Positions 24,077 to 35,830 of a stretch of 64,000 nucleotides of DNA are shown here, one piece after another. Source of the DNA: Cyathus striatus. Taxonomy: Eukaryota; Basidiomycota; Agaricomycetes; Agaricales; Nidulariaceae. The stretch spans positions 620,001 to 684,000 of the forward strand of contig JAOVFP010000018.1 of assembly GCA_025738555.1 (NCBI GenBank). Reading direction: 5' to 3'. The translations under genes were made by a program, and so were the position numbers. Numbering within the stretch: position 1 is the stretch's first letter; every line of letters starts with the position of its first letter. The notes below the pieces were generated by a model that saw only the letters and a program-made list of their open reading frames with translations, ran no database searches and was not told the origin of the DNA.

Positions 24077-24736
24077 TGATGAACCCTGAACCCTGATTGA
24101 CACCTGAGCTATTCTTAGCACATCTGTGTATAGCCAATCCTACCACAACCAAAGGAATGTGTGCGGTGCCATATTCCCCATTGTGCAACTCCCTATGACA
24201 GACACGTGACCCCCTGTCCAATGCTCCATGAGCGCATGGCTTTCCCTTGTCAGTGACATAGTTTACAATCCCTAGTACCCTGGATGTACCTATCCAGCAC
24301 CTATACAGTACCATCAGCCACCATATTTCCAGCAGTATATATAGTAGACGAGTTTTGACATGTGGACCCAAGCTATCCCCCATGCAGCTTCCATTATAAA
24401 GTACCTTGACATAGTGTAGTGAATTAAAGTGACCTTTCCAAGATTATTGATTAAGTGATTTGATTTGGGTCTAGTAAGGAGGGCCGCAAACTCCTAGAGT
24501 ATCACATGTTACCTCATACATAGCCAGAGACATTACCTACCCACCACTTAGACCGTTCTCCACCTCCCTATACATCCTCCTTCTACCCCCTTTTGCCCGG
24601 AAGCATCCTTAATACTGATCTTCTGTGAAATTCCCTCCAAACTCGCCACCCTGTTACATTATTTTAGGAGTAAGTAGTTATTATTACATAAGCTAGCTAC
24701 TATCACCCCATTGTAAACATCTATAACCTCTTAACA
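24077..24736 (-). mobile_element. LTR-like repeat, minus orientation
   Basis: The unit reads TGATGAACCCTGAACCC...CCTCTTAACA on the plus strand. Its reverse complement parallels 29490-30165 throughout: TTAAGAGGTTATAGATGTTT, GGGTGATAGTAGCTAG, ACTACTTACTCCT and GGAGGGAATTTCACAGAAGA are shared. TG...CA ends and length suit an LTR, but no clear 5-bp duplication was found. Confidence 0.5.
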
Positions 24737-24739
24737 CCA

Positions 24740-26095
24740 CATTACATTCTTACTGCCACTTATTCACACACCCCTATTCAGGTCTCAAAATTATAAAGAT
24801 AGACTCTAACTTTGGCATGGAGGATATGCAGCACTTTTGGAGAAGAGATCTTAATGTTCTCTAGAGACTTTAATTATCTTTAATGTGTCACTGGGAAAAG
24901 ATTAGAAGATTGAAGACTCATATCCAGTTCCCCATATGTAACAGAGAAAGGGGACTCTGGATATTTTATCTCCATTTCCAGTGGCTTTATCTTTGCTTGC
25001 ATTTACTGAGTTTACTGAGCTATGAAGTCAATTAGAAGTGTCAACACACAACCACTATTCTGTTGAGTCAAGTGTTCAATAGGATTATTGTCCAAGTGTG
25101 ATGTTGTCAAGACCTGTATTTCTATGTAAGGTTGGAAGCATAAGGTAGGGAGTGCAGGACAGAAGGACTGTTGGCTTCAGCTTATGTGCTGTGCCCCTTG
25201 TTGTTCTCATGGTCCAGGTATTTAGAAGTGCAGAAGGGAGAGACAGGAGTGCAGAGTGCAGAGTGCAGAGTCATTACTATGAAGGCAACAATTCAAGCCG
25301 GAGTTGAGTAGAACTCAAAGACAAGTATGAGGAATAGTAACTTAGTCGATATTCGAACTGAGTATCAGTAGTACAAGATATGCTACTTAAATACTATATG
25401 ACTTCACTGATGACTGGTGAACGAATGGGTAGTAGTATACTAATTGATAAACATAATAAGATGGTGGCAGAAGGTGGAGTAGGGTTTGAATACAACATGT
25501 ACCAAGGACAAACTAAGGATTGAAAGGAATGCTGAGACAAGTATACCCAGGGTATGATGGAGAAAGCATAATGGAGAATGGATAAGAACTGGATGAATAA
25601 GGTAACATAAGCTCAGTGACCTTCATCAGAAGAGTGGAAGGGGAAAATAGGAGAATGAGATCTGTACAAGTTTAAGAAGTGTGGGAATAAGGTAGGAAAA
25701 GTACAGCTATGACAGATGTTTGATACATGTCCTCAAGTTATCTCTCCCAACTGTTTACTGTGATTGATGCACTCAGCACGCACATATAGAGCAACAAGTA
25801 GTATGGAGTTTCAATACTACACATATATCCCACTTCTAGATATCCATCGACATTCTCTGAGAATATAGTTCCATTTGAAAGGAAATCCTTCTCCAATGTG
25901 TATCTTGTTCAAGCTCTGTGGGCAAATAAATGTCGTAGCATTCACGATTGCAGACAGTAATCTCACACTTCATGCAGAAGTAAGTATACTAAAAGATTCC
26001 ACCTTGAGAGTAATTCTGAGGTGCCTAAGGGTTGTTATAGCAGATGTAATTGATGCTATTTTAATGCTGAAGTGCCACTTGCTTTTCTGAAGATA
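24740..26095. other. Repeat-derived spacer with inverted fragment of the 26-kb LTR
   Basis: 25160-25260 contains GGCTTCAGCTTATGTGCTGT and CCCCTTGTTGTTCTCATGG, inverted relative to 26615-26660 inside the solo LTR, so a related LTR piece lies here in opposite orientation. GTGCAGA is repeated at 25240-25275. No gene recognised. Confidence 0.4.
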
Positions 26096-26782
26096 TGTTA
26101 CATCTGTGTCCGGAATCCGCTATTCCGCACTTCCGCACTATCCCGCACTTCCACACTATCCCGCACTTCCGCGTTGGCCGCATTTCTGACCAATCGTCGG
26201 ATACATCGTCATGATTTATCACTTACTTACTCGTGCTCATCCACTATGTCATTATTTCATATTACTCGATTACTACTTCTATCCGTTTCACTATATCACA
26301 TACAGCCATTACTTCCATTCTTCAGCCACTACTCCTCTATGGTGGCTGACTCCATGTTTACCTGTCCCTAGTTATACCCTTATACTTCACTCAAAGTAAA
26401 CTACTCCATACTTTACTTAGTATTTAAGATCTAGTTTTTGTATAGTAACTTTAGTTTTCATATTGACTATGATTACGAATATACCACTATACTCTGTCTT
26501 CTTGTCTCTAAGGTTTCGTCCTTAGTTCTGGTCTCTATTCCGACCTTTCCGCATTTCGCACTCGACCTTGCTCCTACTTCGAGCTTGTTTCTACCTCGAC
26601 TTTGAAATACGAACCACCAAGAATCACAAGGGGTGCAGCACATAAGCTGAAGCCAAGGTTCCCTTCCGCACTTTTTGAGTTCTCCGCTTCCGACCTCGAG
26701 CTTACGTAATACTACGAGTAGCTCCCTCTGCGCTAAACCCAGCGCCTCCCTATTATCCCTCTGAGTGGTACGGTACGTAACA
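26096..26782. mobile_element. Probable solo LTR with one-mismatch target duplication
   Basis: The unit starts TGTTACATCTGTGTCCGG and ends GGTACGTAACA (TGTTAC...GTAACA). The flanking pentamers are AGATA (26091-26095) and AGAAA (26783-26787), one mismatch. Near the left end is a short array of CCGCACTTCCGCACTATC units. No internal retroelement coding region is present. Confidence 0.55.
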
Positions 26783-26929
26783 AGAAAAACAACTGAGTGT
26801 GATAAATATGCAAATAGTAGTATAAGCATACTGTGTCCAGAAATATGTCGTGTTCATGTATAGATAGATATGTCAAGTGAGGGTAGAGGAAGCTTAATTT
26901 GGATACTGGGATTGTGTGAAGAAGGTTAA

Positions 26930-27541
26930 TCAGTGCTTCGAGATAAAAAGTTGTTGAAGGGGCTCAAATGCAAAGTCTTTGATAACTGGATGATTCTCCC
27001 CATTGGTAATAGACAGGCATCTGAGCTCAGTCTGATGTAGGAGAAACTGAGATAAATGGTCATCCAGCCTTGGACTGACAGCAACAAAAGCTGTTAAGCT
27101 GAAATGATATTGGTATTGAATACTTTGGGAATGGCTAATCTGTGATAGAATTTTTGTGTCAAATATGATGAGACTTCTAAAATTTGTCATGTTATGCAAT
27201 ATGTCTGCTAACAATACCCTGAATTTCAATAGTTTGGAGGTACTGTTGCTTCTTTCTGATTGAGATGGAGGAGAGATTGTAAGGTACACAACTTTACTTG
27301 CAAGAATTTCCTTCGCTTTCATCAGTTCACAGAACTTCCCAACATTGTTTTTCAGCTGGATATCAGGGTATAGTACATATGTTGCACATTTGTAGAACAG
27401 TGAGCTGATGAGTGACAGTTGGGTGAGGTTGCTGTGTTGCCATACATATTTGAGGACCTCATGTACTATGTCTTCATTGAGGATCAATGGAGTGGTGTCA
27501 CTAGAAGTTGTCCTGCTTATTGGGCAATGAGTATGTGCCAT
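26930..27541 (-). CDS. F-box-like protein, single exon
   Basis: I choose ATG at 27541 (MAHTHCPISRTTSSDTTPLI); an in-frame ATG at 27676 would add 45 residues of little character. The F-box-like helix region ILNEDIVHEVLKYVWQHSNL and LSLISSLFYKCATYVLYPDI lies at residues 20-60. It is followed by the YLTISPP and MTNFRSLIIFDTK segments usual in basidiomycete F-box/LRR-like proteins, to an end at ISKH. About 203 residues is shorter than the 400-500 usual, so the gene may be truncated. Strong CpG depletion suggests an old or silenced copy, yet the frame is open. It is divergent from the adjacent F-box copy 2. Confidence 0.5.
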   Translation of the reverse strand: MAHTHCPISRTTSSDTTPLILNEDIVHEVLKYVWQHSNLTQLSLISSLFYKCATYVLYPDIQLKNNVGKFCELMKAKEILASKVVYLTISPPSQSERSNSTSKLLKFRVLLADILHNMTNFRSLIIFDTKILSQISHSQSIQYQYHFSLTAFVAVSPRLDDHLSQFLLHQTELRCLSITNGENHPVIKDFAFEPLQQLFISKH

Positions 27542-28311
27542 GGATGATGATGGTGAGTAGCAGGAGGGTGTGCATATTACTATTAAGTTCTGTGATTGAT
27601 GATCATTAGTAATCATTGCTGTTGATATGCTATGTAAAATTATGTCAATAACTGTCCACATGACCACATGGCACACTAGTGTCTTCTATCAGACCTCCCC
27701 TTTCATGCCCTCAGCATGCATGGCTTCTATGGTCCTACCATCATTGTCTACCCCCTCCAATATCGATTCTGATGATGGTGTGAATGAATTGCCACAGCAG
27801 CATTCACCTTACATGATGAACTCTTCTGAGCCTTCTGAAGCTGAATCCAATTCGCACCACTCTGATAATGACAGCCTCTCTCTGATTCTGGAGGAGCCAG
27901 ACTCGAATGCTGTTGTTAAAAATAGTCATATTTCATCAAAAAGATCCTTTTCTTCAACTCAGGTATTTGGTAAATGGGATGCATTGAAGCAGTTGGCCAA
28001 AATGCCTATTGATGTTTGGTTTGAGGTGTGGTTATACAATGGTTCTGTAGAACATTTAACTCTAAACTGGCCTATATAGATATTTGTGCTACTAGAACCC
28101 TTAGATCTTATTCACATGTCATGTATGTCAAAATCACTGCATAACTTTCTGATATGGCCTTCTGCCTCAATTGTGTGGAAGCACACATGAAGCAATCTCA
28201 ATGGTCTCCCAGAATGTCCAAAGGATATGAGTGAATGGGGTTATGCAGCATTGCTGTTATGATTTTCCTTTACTTTTACCTATTTATGTATGTTTTATTC
28301 TAAAACAATTG

Positions 28312-28350
28312 ACTTGTTTGGTATCACCTTTGATACCAAACACAAGACTT
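28312..28350. repeat. Short hairpin in the gap of F-box copy 2
   Basis: CTTGTTTGGTATCA, CCTT, TGATACCAAACACAAG form arms of about 14 nt. It lies where the central exons of F-box copy 2 are missing. Confidence 0.55.
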
Positions 28351-29489
28351 CTTACTTACACAATTGTTATTCATTCCTGACTCATCTTGAGTCATTTTAC
28401 TTTATTCAGTCTGTCTTTCTTTCTTCCTACTGTGCCACAGTAATGCACAGTTGATGTGCAGCATCACAACTTATTTGGTTACATTCTTACTTATTATTAG
28501 TATGAACTCATTTGTATTTAAGCAGTAGTAACTTGGGCTGTAGAGCTCAAGCTTCAGCTTAAATCAAACTAGCTTTACTTTGATTCATTCACTTCACTTG
28601 TACTTAAGTCTAAACAACTTAAGAGCTCATGAATAAAGACTCAAACCCGATACTGATTAACTTGTTCCTTGAACTTATAAATCATGTGACTATCAGACTT
28701 GTATGATAAACATCCCAACCAGAACTTTATTGTAACAATTGCTGTTTGAAACACACTGTCAAAGATGTCTTTTCAGCACTTCAAATGTGTGCTGGGATTT
28801 GCACATAAGGTTGTGTGTATCTTGTCTGGAGTCTGATGTCAAGTTCACTGTGTATAGAATTTCCATATCCCAGAATATTGATGCATGAACATATGGTGTC
28901 TCCACATGTATTTGGAAGAAACAATTGTTACTCCAAGCATCTTGAGACAGTGTTCAAAAGTCCCACTGACATGTTCAATAATGACATTGACAAGAAATTG
29001 ATCCACTATACACAACTCTATGAAGCAGCTGCCAGAGATGTTATTTATATCTGTGGGCTTGATGCAACTATTGCAAGCACTGCAGATATGGACAAGATTA
29101 GTCCTATTCTTCAGTGTACAGAATGTAAGCCTGATATAAATGAGACATTTATGACTTGGAGAATGATGGTTCATTTATTTATTTATGATGGAATATCAAA
29201 TTATTAATTTGATTCTTTCAGATTGCACATCTAGCCAAGCATAATAGTAAGGACAAGGAATGTTCTGCCAAGAACAATAAGAAGACCAATCTTACTACTT
29301 GCAAACTTGTTGTTGATGAAGCTACAGTGAAGAGAGTGAAACATCTCTGGCAGGAATACATATTGAGGGAATACAATGATGAAATGAAAGTGGAAAGCAA
29401 AAGGTGAAGCAATTTGTATGTATAATATGCCGGTTCCAAAGCACTTCACATGAAATGACAGAACATCTTTTCAAAGAGTATGTCTTAAA

Positions 29490-30165
29490 TTTAAGAGGTT
29501 AGAGATGTTTAGAACAGGGTGATAGTAGCTAGAATATGTAATTACAACTACTTACTCCTTAAACAATGTAATGGGGTGGCAAGGTGGAGGGAATTTCACA
29601 GAAGACCTGGTTTAGAGGTGCTTCCAGGCAAGGGGAGGAGGAAGGGGGGATGTGTGGGAACAAAGTAATAAACTAAATATAACTTAGGATAACATTACTG
29701 GCTATGTAAGGTAATACTATGGAGTTTCTCTATGAGAATGGCACAGTTGCTTTACTAGATTCACTTTAAATCACACTGAGTTAGGTCTTGAAATATCACA
29801 GTTATTCACTATGCTACATCAAGGTACTTTATAACAGAAGCTCTTGGGGGATGGCTTCCTGAATACATGGAAAGTTGTCTACTTATATACTACTGAGAAT
29901 ATTGTGGCTGCTGGTACTGTATAGGTACTGTATAGGTGCAATTGGCATACAGATTAGGAAATGGAGACATCACTGAGAGGCAAAGCTGTATGCTCATGGA
30001 GTGTACTAATCATAGGAGGTTGCATCTGTTATAGGAGGTTGTGCTATGGGGTTTAATGGCACAGGGCACACACTTTGGTCATTGTGGGATTGGCTATGTG
30101 CATGTGTGCTAAGAATAGTGCAGTGTGATAGTCAGGGCTCAGGGTTTGTCAGAGGGCCCCTTCCT
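29490..30165 (+). mobile_element. LTR-like repeat inserted in F-box copy 2
   Basis: Inverted partner of 24077-24736 (see shared blocks there), ending near AGGGCTCAGGGTTTGTCA. It lies between the zinc-finger-like exon and the last exon of F-box copy 2, so it inserted into that gene's last intron or was part of a nested insertion. Confidence 0.5.
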
Positions 30166-30182
30166 TATGAAACCCAACACCA

Positions 30183-30695
30183 ATCGAGAATGATTTGAAA
30201 GAGTTACAATAGCTCAAGTAGAAGTTACATCTTCAATCAAATAAAAGAGAAAAGTTAAATAATATATTCAGAAAGATTCATGCGGTCGATTTGAACGTTT
30301 GTGGGCTCTTTTTAACCGCATTTTAGAGTACTATTACCTCATAAAAACTGATATGAATTCGGATAGATTTGAAAGAGTTACAATGGGTTAAATATTGCAT
30401 TCAGACCGATCCATGGAGTCGACTTAAACGTTCGTAGGCTTGTTGTAACCACATTGTGGAGGGCCCATACGGTACAAAAACTGATACAAATTCGAGTGGA
30501 TTTAAAAGAGTTACAACAGTATAAATATAAATTATAAATTTATTCAAATAAAGAGAAAGGTTAAATAATACATTTAGACCGATCCATGCGGTCGATTTTA
30601 ACGTTCATAGACTCGTTTTAATCGCATCACGGAGGGCTCCTACCATTCAAAAACCGGTAAAAATTTGAAGTAATTTGAACGAGTTGCAAGAGGTT
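30183..30695. repeat. Satellite-like array, unit about 130-180 bp
   Basis: Four starts of GATTTGAAAGAGTTACAA-type sequence occur at about 30191, 30369, 30499 and 30671. Each is followed by a CAGACCGATCCATGCGGTCG-like block, ACGTTCGTAGGCT and an AAAACTGATAC block. It is diverged, with no open frame. Confidence 0.65.
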
Positions 30696-30879
30696 TAAAT
30701 CTGCTATGTCATCTTGATTTCATGGTTCAATCTCAGTCCAACCCTGTGGACTGAACAAAATTCAAAACTTGTTCATTGACATCGAAACTTACATCATCAA
30801 TGACATAAGATCTTGTTAATGTATATACAACTTTATTAATGGTGTTCCTATGATTTTTGGACTGGTGTATTGTACACAT

Positions 30880-30983
30880 GGGTACCTATGGGTTATGGGT
30901 GCCTTGATGATGACCCATACCCGTACCTGCTAGTACCCATACCTGTGACCCGTGCAGGTATGGTGTACCCATGACATTGCCTA
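30880..30983. mobile_element. Right end of a 21.6-kb-family hAT-like element
   Basis: GTACCCATGACATTGCCTA at 30965-30983 matches the right terminus of the element at 21626-22773, with subterminal CCCATACC repeats before it. The left end was not found. Confidence 0.5.
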
Positions 30984-31156
30984 ACGCCTACCAGGCATAT
31001 CAAATTATTGCTGTAAAAACTTTCTTGACATCATTTACATACAGGCATAATAAAACAACAGTTGGTCTGGAAGATGTAGTGTGGCACATTGATGAACCTG
31101 AAGATGGTTTTCAATGTGTACCACCATCTGACATATTTGGTCTATACAAAGACTAG

Positions 31157-32160
31157 TTATGATTGTGATAGTGGATTTTTGTCATCATTTTTATCATTGA
31201 ATGAAGAAGGGTTATGTATGTAGAAAATAAACTCATGTCTTGCACATACCAATGACAAGTCTGTGGGAGTTGTATTTATTGATTAATTGAATTCATTCAC
31301 AGACAAGCAGTCATTGCGACAAATGTTTCATGTCTATGATGACATTAGGAAGTATGGAATACTGTGACAATGGTTCACTGTGTCACTGAGAGTTGGAACT
31401 CAGAGAAGTGACTAACATTTAAGTGGAAAACCAATATTTAACACTAACTATGTCCCCAACTACTCTCTACTGTGCTCCTAAAAATTTTCAACTCACTGTG
31501 CACCCTATCAATATATCAAAACCCATGGTGCTTATCTTTCATTACAGTCAGAACCATCTCTTAGGAACCTCATCCTCAGCAATATCATCAGCAAATTCCC
31601 CAGGCACTAAATTAGTTTAATTGGTATAATAAGGGGTACCCCTTACCTAACTGCATCTAATCTTTGCTTATTTGGGGCTTATATAAACAAGGAATTGTTA
31701 ATAAGTAAAGATAAGCTGCTGCCAGCAACTAATTTGCAACTAATTAAACTACTTGCTATTTATTTCAGTACATATATTATACTTATTTAATACTTAAACC
31801 TATCTATTTTGAGCCAATGAAATTGTAGTTGTAATCATTGCACTAGCATTTAAACTTTACTTAACTTGTACCAAATTTGCATCATTATAATATCTCTACT
31901 TGTATGTAGCACACACATTGTAACACCCATAACATTCTAACAAATAAAAAGTACTTTTAAAGCTATGATATTGTATGAGTTTGCAATGTGCAACCAAGTC
32001 ATGAATTGGTCGTGAAGTCCAAATTTGGATTAAGTACATTGTAACTTGATGTGGCAGCTGCCATTGAAGCTTGAAGCTTGAGCCAAACAGTTGACAGCTA
32101 ATCAATTCAATTATTTGTTTCAATTGAGATGCTCACTAAATCATCATGTGACTGCACCAC
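31157..32160. other. CpG-depleted AT-rich spacer
   Basis: No gene or structured repeat recognised. Short frames end quickly. Only two CpG dinucleotides were seen in this kilobase. Confidence 0.5.
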
Positions 32161-32479
32161 ATCACAAACATGTTGAATTCAACTTGTTCAACTTGTCCCC
32201 CCTTCTTCTCTCTCTCATCCCTTCCTTTCTGCTATGAACACATATCTTCCTTTGTTATCCCATTGGTCCTCCTTCCCCCTCAAGTCCTCTTTGCACTTTT
32301 CTATGGCATTCTGTTCTGGGTGCTGGGACTCTGCACCAATGGCAACTTTGTACTACAAGATCTAAATAAACCGGTGTGTAGCTTGGCTTGTGTTTCCTCA
32401 AGCCACCAGGTGACCTTGCCAGCAAGCCCCTTCACTTATTGATCCCCTTACAGTTCTCTACCAATAAATTTGGCCTTCA

Positions 32480-32905
32480 TGCACCATCATCCTCTCTCAC
32501 CATTGGCCTCTCATTGTCATCATCATCATTGTCCTCTCATTGTGTCATCCTCTCTCACCATCATCCTCTCACACTGTCATTGTCTTGTCATTGTCATCAT
32601 CTCTTGCTGTTGTCCCCCCTTGTCATTGGCCTGTCTTCTTGCTGTCATCCTCTCTTGCCATCATTCTCTCTTGTTGTCATCCTCTCTCATTGTGACATCC
32701 TCTCTCACTGTCATCCTTGCTGTTGTCCTCTCTTATCATCAGTCTGTCTTCTTGCTGTCATCCTCTCTCACCATCATCCTCTCTTGCCATCATCCTCTCT
32801 TGCCATCATCCTCTCTTGCCATCATCCCCTCTTGCCATCATCCTCTCTCACTGTCCTCTTGTCATTGCCTTCTTGTCATTGTTGTAATCATTTCTTGCTG
32901 TTGTT
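32480..32905. repeat. Minisatellite of CATCCTCTCTTGCCAT units
   Basis: CATCATCCTCTCTTGC(C) units of about 16 bp, with TCATTGTCATCC variants, fill this stretch. The two long plus-strand frames across it (32388-33065 and 32470-33033) encode Ser/Leu/His repeats in different registers, so they are shadows of the repeat and not genes. Confidence 0.85.
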
Positions 32906-33599
32906 CTCTCTTGTTATCGGTCATGGTATCTTTATATTGTATTCTATTGTCTTCTGTGCATGTTACTGTTTGTCCCTTCACTCTCCTGCTGTTTCTCTTG
33001 GCTGCTTCAACTGGGTTTCTCTGTTATCCATAATACAACTATCTGTTTGTATAGTTCAGTTGTAGTTAATTAATGTGTATGTATCTGCTTGTTATATATT
33101 TGTAGAATATATATATATATGTTTAATGACAAATGCTTTATCACTATACTGTTGTTATACAATTTGAAAGCAAGTACATTGTGGGCTATAATATGAACTA
33201 ATAGTGTACAAAACTGAAGCTAATTTGGACCTAAACTTACCTAGAATATTCTAATTATGACCTAATGTTGACCTAATTTTTTTAAAATAAGTAGGGGACC
33301 TCAGCTAATTTGCCTAAAGTCCCTTATATTACTAATTTCAACTTAATTACCTTTAAATTGACTTATATTATCCTAAATTTTTTCTAATTTGACTAAATTT
33401 GTGATATCGGTATTTGCTAATGATCATCAATCCCTTCCCTGTTGCATTCATCAATATTCCATGGACCCAAGTAATTCATTTTTGGTCTCATAACAACAAT
33501 TTTGCAAACAATGAACTCTCAGATATGCTTCGAAATATGCCTAATCTTTTTATTTGAACTACTATCACCCATCAGTAGTTCATATTGATCACTGGTTCA

Positions 33600-33840
33600 T
33601 ATTGTTACAGGTGTGACCATGTGCAACTGTTGGCTGTTATTCCAAACTATACATAACATAGTGAGTTTAAAGTGTTTAAAAGAGGAACTGTAAACTCACT
33701 ACACTTGGTAAGTTCTTTCTTCTGAAATACAAGAGAATGATGTTGGATATGATCTGATGAGTACTGTATGTCTTTGATAACCTCTCCCCAGCCCATATCA
33801 GTGAGCTGCTTGACAATCCTATCAAACACATTCTTAGCTA
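33600..33840 (-). pseudogene. Fragment of an F-box gene (central exon), inverted
   Basis: The minus-strand frame reads DRIVKQLTDMGWGEVIKDIQ and HSLVFQKKELTKCSEF, closely matching VKRLTDMGWGEVIDNLPP and HPLVYQKKELTERSKS of F-box copy 1 (17990-18130). The following intron and the next exon start TTTGGAATAACA are conserved too, so this is a DNA-level copy, not reverse-transcribed. It corresponds to the part missing from copy 2 and shares its CpG-poor character. Confidence 0.7.
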
Positions 33841-33909
33841 TATCTCAAACTCCTAAAATTGACAACTTATCTATGTGCTTTCTATGAATTTTATTTGACA
33901 TATGTGTGC

Positions 33910-33917
33910 ATTCTATG
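33910..33917. repeat. Left 8-bp target-site duplication ATTCTATG
   Basis: ATTCTATG precedes TAGAGGTGGTCA at 33918 and is repeated at 34610-34617. Confidence 0.85.
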
Positions 33918-34609
33918 TAGAGGTGGTCACAGATAGCCAGTATCCGAATATCTGCAGATATTATCTGTTTTCGGTACCGTCAGATCGGATACGGATATCT
34001 TCCCACAGATATTCAGATAATCCGCAGATATCTGCTCAATGCATACCTTAATTTCCTTGCACACTGACTATTATCTGCTTATACCCCACTTTAAAATCAT
34101 ATATATAAAATAATAAATGTATTCTTCTATTTTACATACTTTTTCTAAGAAATAAACCAGTCATTGTATTTCTATGTTTAAATAAGTGTCATTTTCAGAA
34201 TTTCATAGAATTCGTGACATGAAAGGGACCAGTCACACATTGTAATCAGGGCTATCACTTTAATAAATGTCGCATACATTTTATGTAATTCAATTCAATT
34301 GCAAATAGGCGAAGTACAATTCAAGGCTTATACTGCAACTTTAGCTCTTTTGAATTTTTGTATTGTATTTTTGTGCTTATGGTATGTAAATATGAGCCTT
34401 GCTATTTTACGACTTCAACGACCTAAAAATCATGGAAATCGGTAAAGAACTACAATAGATAAATTAGAATTAAGTTGTATCTCTATGCTAAGGTAAGCTA
34501 GCACAGATGAGAGCCGAGATCTGCAGATACCATCCGATCTCTATCCGAATTTTATTTTATCCGACGGATATTATCCGGATTCATCCGGATCTATCCATGA
34601 CCAGCCCTA
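33918..34609. mobile_element. hAT-like MITE, 692 bp
   Basis: The ends are TAGAGGTGGTCACAGATAG and, reversed, TAGGGCTGGTCATGGATAG. Subterminal repeats of ATCCGNATATC/CTGCAGATA type crowd both ends. An exact 8-bp duplication ATTCTATG flanks it. The interior has no coding frame. The TAGRGNTGGTCA end is the pattern of widespread hAT MITEs. Confidence 0.85.
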
Positions 34610-34617
34610 ATTCTATG

Positions 34618-35210
34618 GCACAGATTTGTAGCCAACTTGCACATTTTTTGGCATGCTGTATGTATTAATCAGTAAATGTATACTAGAGATATTAATATGA
34701 ACCTCTTGAGTTATGTTCATTTTTGCTTTCTCCATTGTTGCCCACTGCCCTTTCTGCTTGTCATCCAGCACAATATAGGAGTGGTAGTTGGCTTTCAGAT
34801 ATGTTTCATCAAAATATTTGCAGGTGCAGTGACAATCTTAAAAGCAAGCATCAATGATGACGAGAAGCTAATAAGAATGTGGAATAAAGAATGACATACA
34901 ACCACTGTCATTAAAATGTATTCATGCAGAGGGGCAATCCATGGTAACTGCACCATTCTCAGGATACATGTATGCATTATCAATAATAATATATCTAAAT
35001 GGAACTTAAGCCAGTGCAAAAGTTAATTCAAAGTTGAATCATGTTACCTGCTATTGGCCATTACACTGTTGTTTAAGATTAAGTTAATCTAAGGTGCTAA
35101 CAGGAATTAACTTTGTACATGTTACAACACCTGAGTGTCAGGAAATATTTAGTGAATATATTCTTGGAAATTTAATGGGTGATCTTGTACAGCAAAAGCT
35201 GTATGAATTG
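34618..35210. other. AT-rich spacer
   Basis: No gene recognised; frames at 34676-34894 (plus) and 34795-35019 (minus) overlap and show no domain. Confidence 0.35.
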
Positions 35211-35214
35211 TATG

Positions 35215-35830
35215 AAACTTAGTATGAAGAGTAATGTACAGCAAAGGGCATGACAAATGTAGAAATGTGAAAAGTGTGACTAACATGAAGTGCAGGAATG
35301 TATGTGACAACTGTGATGCACAAGACAAATGTGACATGTGGGAATATATGTAACAATTGTGACGCATGTGACACATATGGAGCGCGGGAATATATGTGAC
35401 AATTGTGACATGCGAGAATGTATGTGACAAATGTGATGCACAAAAGAACATGACAAACATGATGTGCATGAAATATGTGACACATGAGAAATGTGTAATG
35501 CACAGGAAATATGTGATGTGTGAGAAATGTGTGAAGCATGGGAAATATGTGAGGCGCGGGAATATGTGTGACAATCGTGACGCGTGAGGAAAATGTGACG
35601 CACGTGACTAATATGAAGCGCGGGAATATATGTGACAATTGTAACGCGCGAGACGAATGTGACATGCATCAAAAGCGTGACGCGCATGACTAATATGAAG
35701 TGTGGGAATATATGTGACAATTGTGACATGCGAAAGAACATGACTAATGTGATGTGTGTGAAATATGTGACATGTAGGAAGATGTGTGACAATCATGATG
35801 CATGAGGAAATGTGACAAATCCATACAGTA
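35215..35830. repeat. Minisatellite of ATGTGACAATTGTGACGCG-type units
   Basis: Units of 22-45 bp combine ATATGTGACAATTGTGACGC, GTGACNAATATGAAGCGCGGGA and GCATGAGGAAATGTGACA. The array ends about 165 bp before the left end of the 24.7-kb element. The several minus-strand frames of His/Ser/Thr repeats across it, in all three registers, are repeat shadows. Confidence 0.85.

Larger units (their letters stand above)
27694..31156 (+). pseudogene. F-box protein gene, copy 2, broken into blocks
   Basis: Homologue of copy 1 at 16877-19363. Block one (27694-28250) has a Ser/Glu-rich leader, KQLAKMPIDVWFE and, after the same intron position, IFVLLEPLDLIHMSCMSKSL. It then meets TGA near 28188 (copy 1 has D there) before GLPECPKDMS. 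The middle of the gene is missing. Block two (28840-29485) resumes at FPYPRILMHEHM and runs through CGLDATIASTADMDKISPIL and CIICRFQSTSHEMTEHLF with in-frame stops. The last exon (RHNKTTVGLEDVVWHIDEPE...) is found 1.5 kb away at 31035-31156, beyond inserted repeats. Most differences from copy 1 remove CpG. Confidence 0.75.

Noticed and set aside
32388..33065. Long plus-strand frames of 225 and 187 codons
   Set aside because: They are Ser/Leu/His translations of the CATCCTCTCTTGCCAT minisatellite in two registers, with no domain or independent support.
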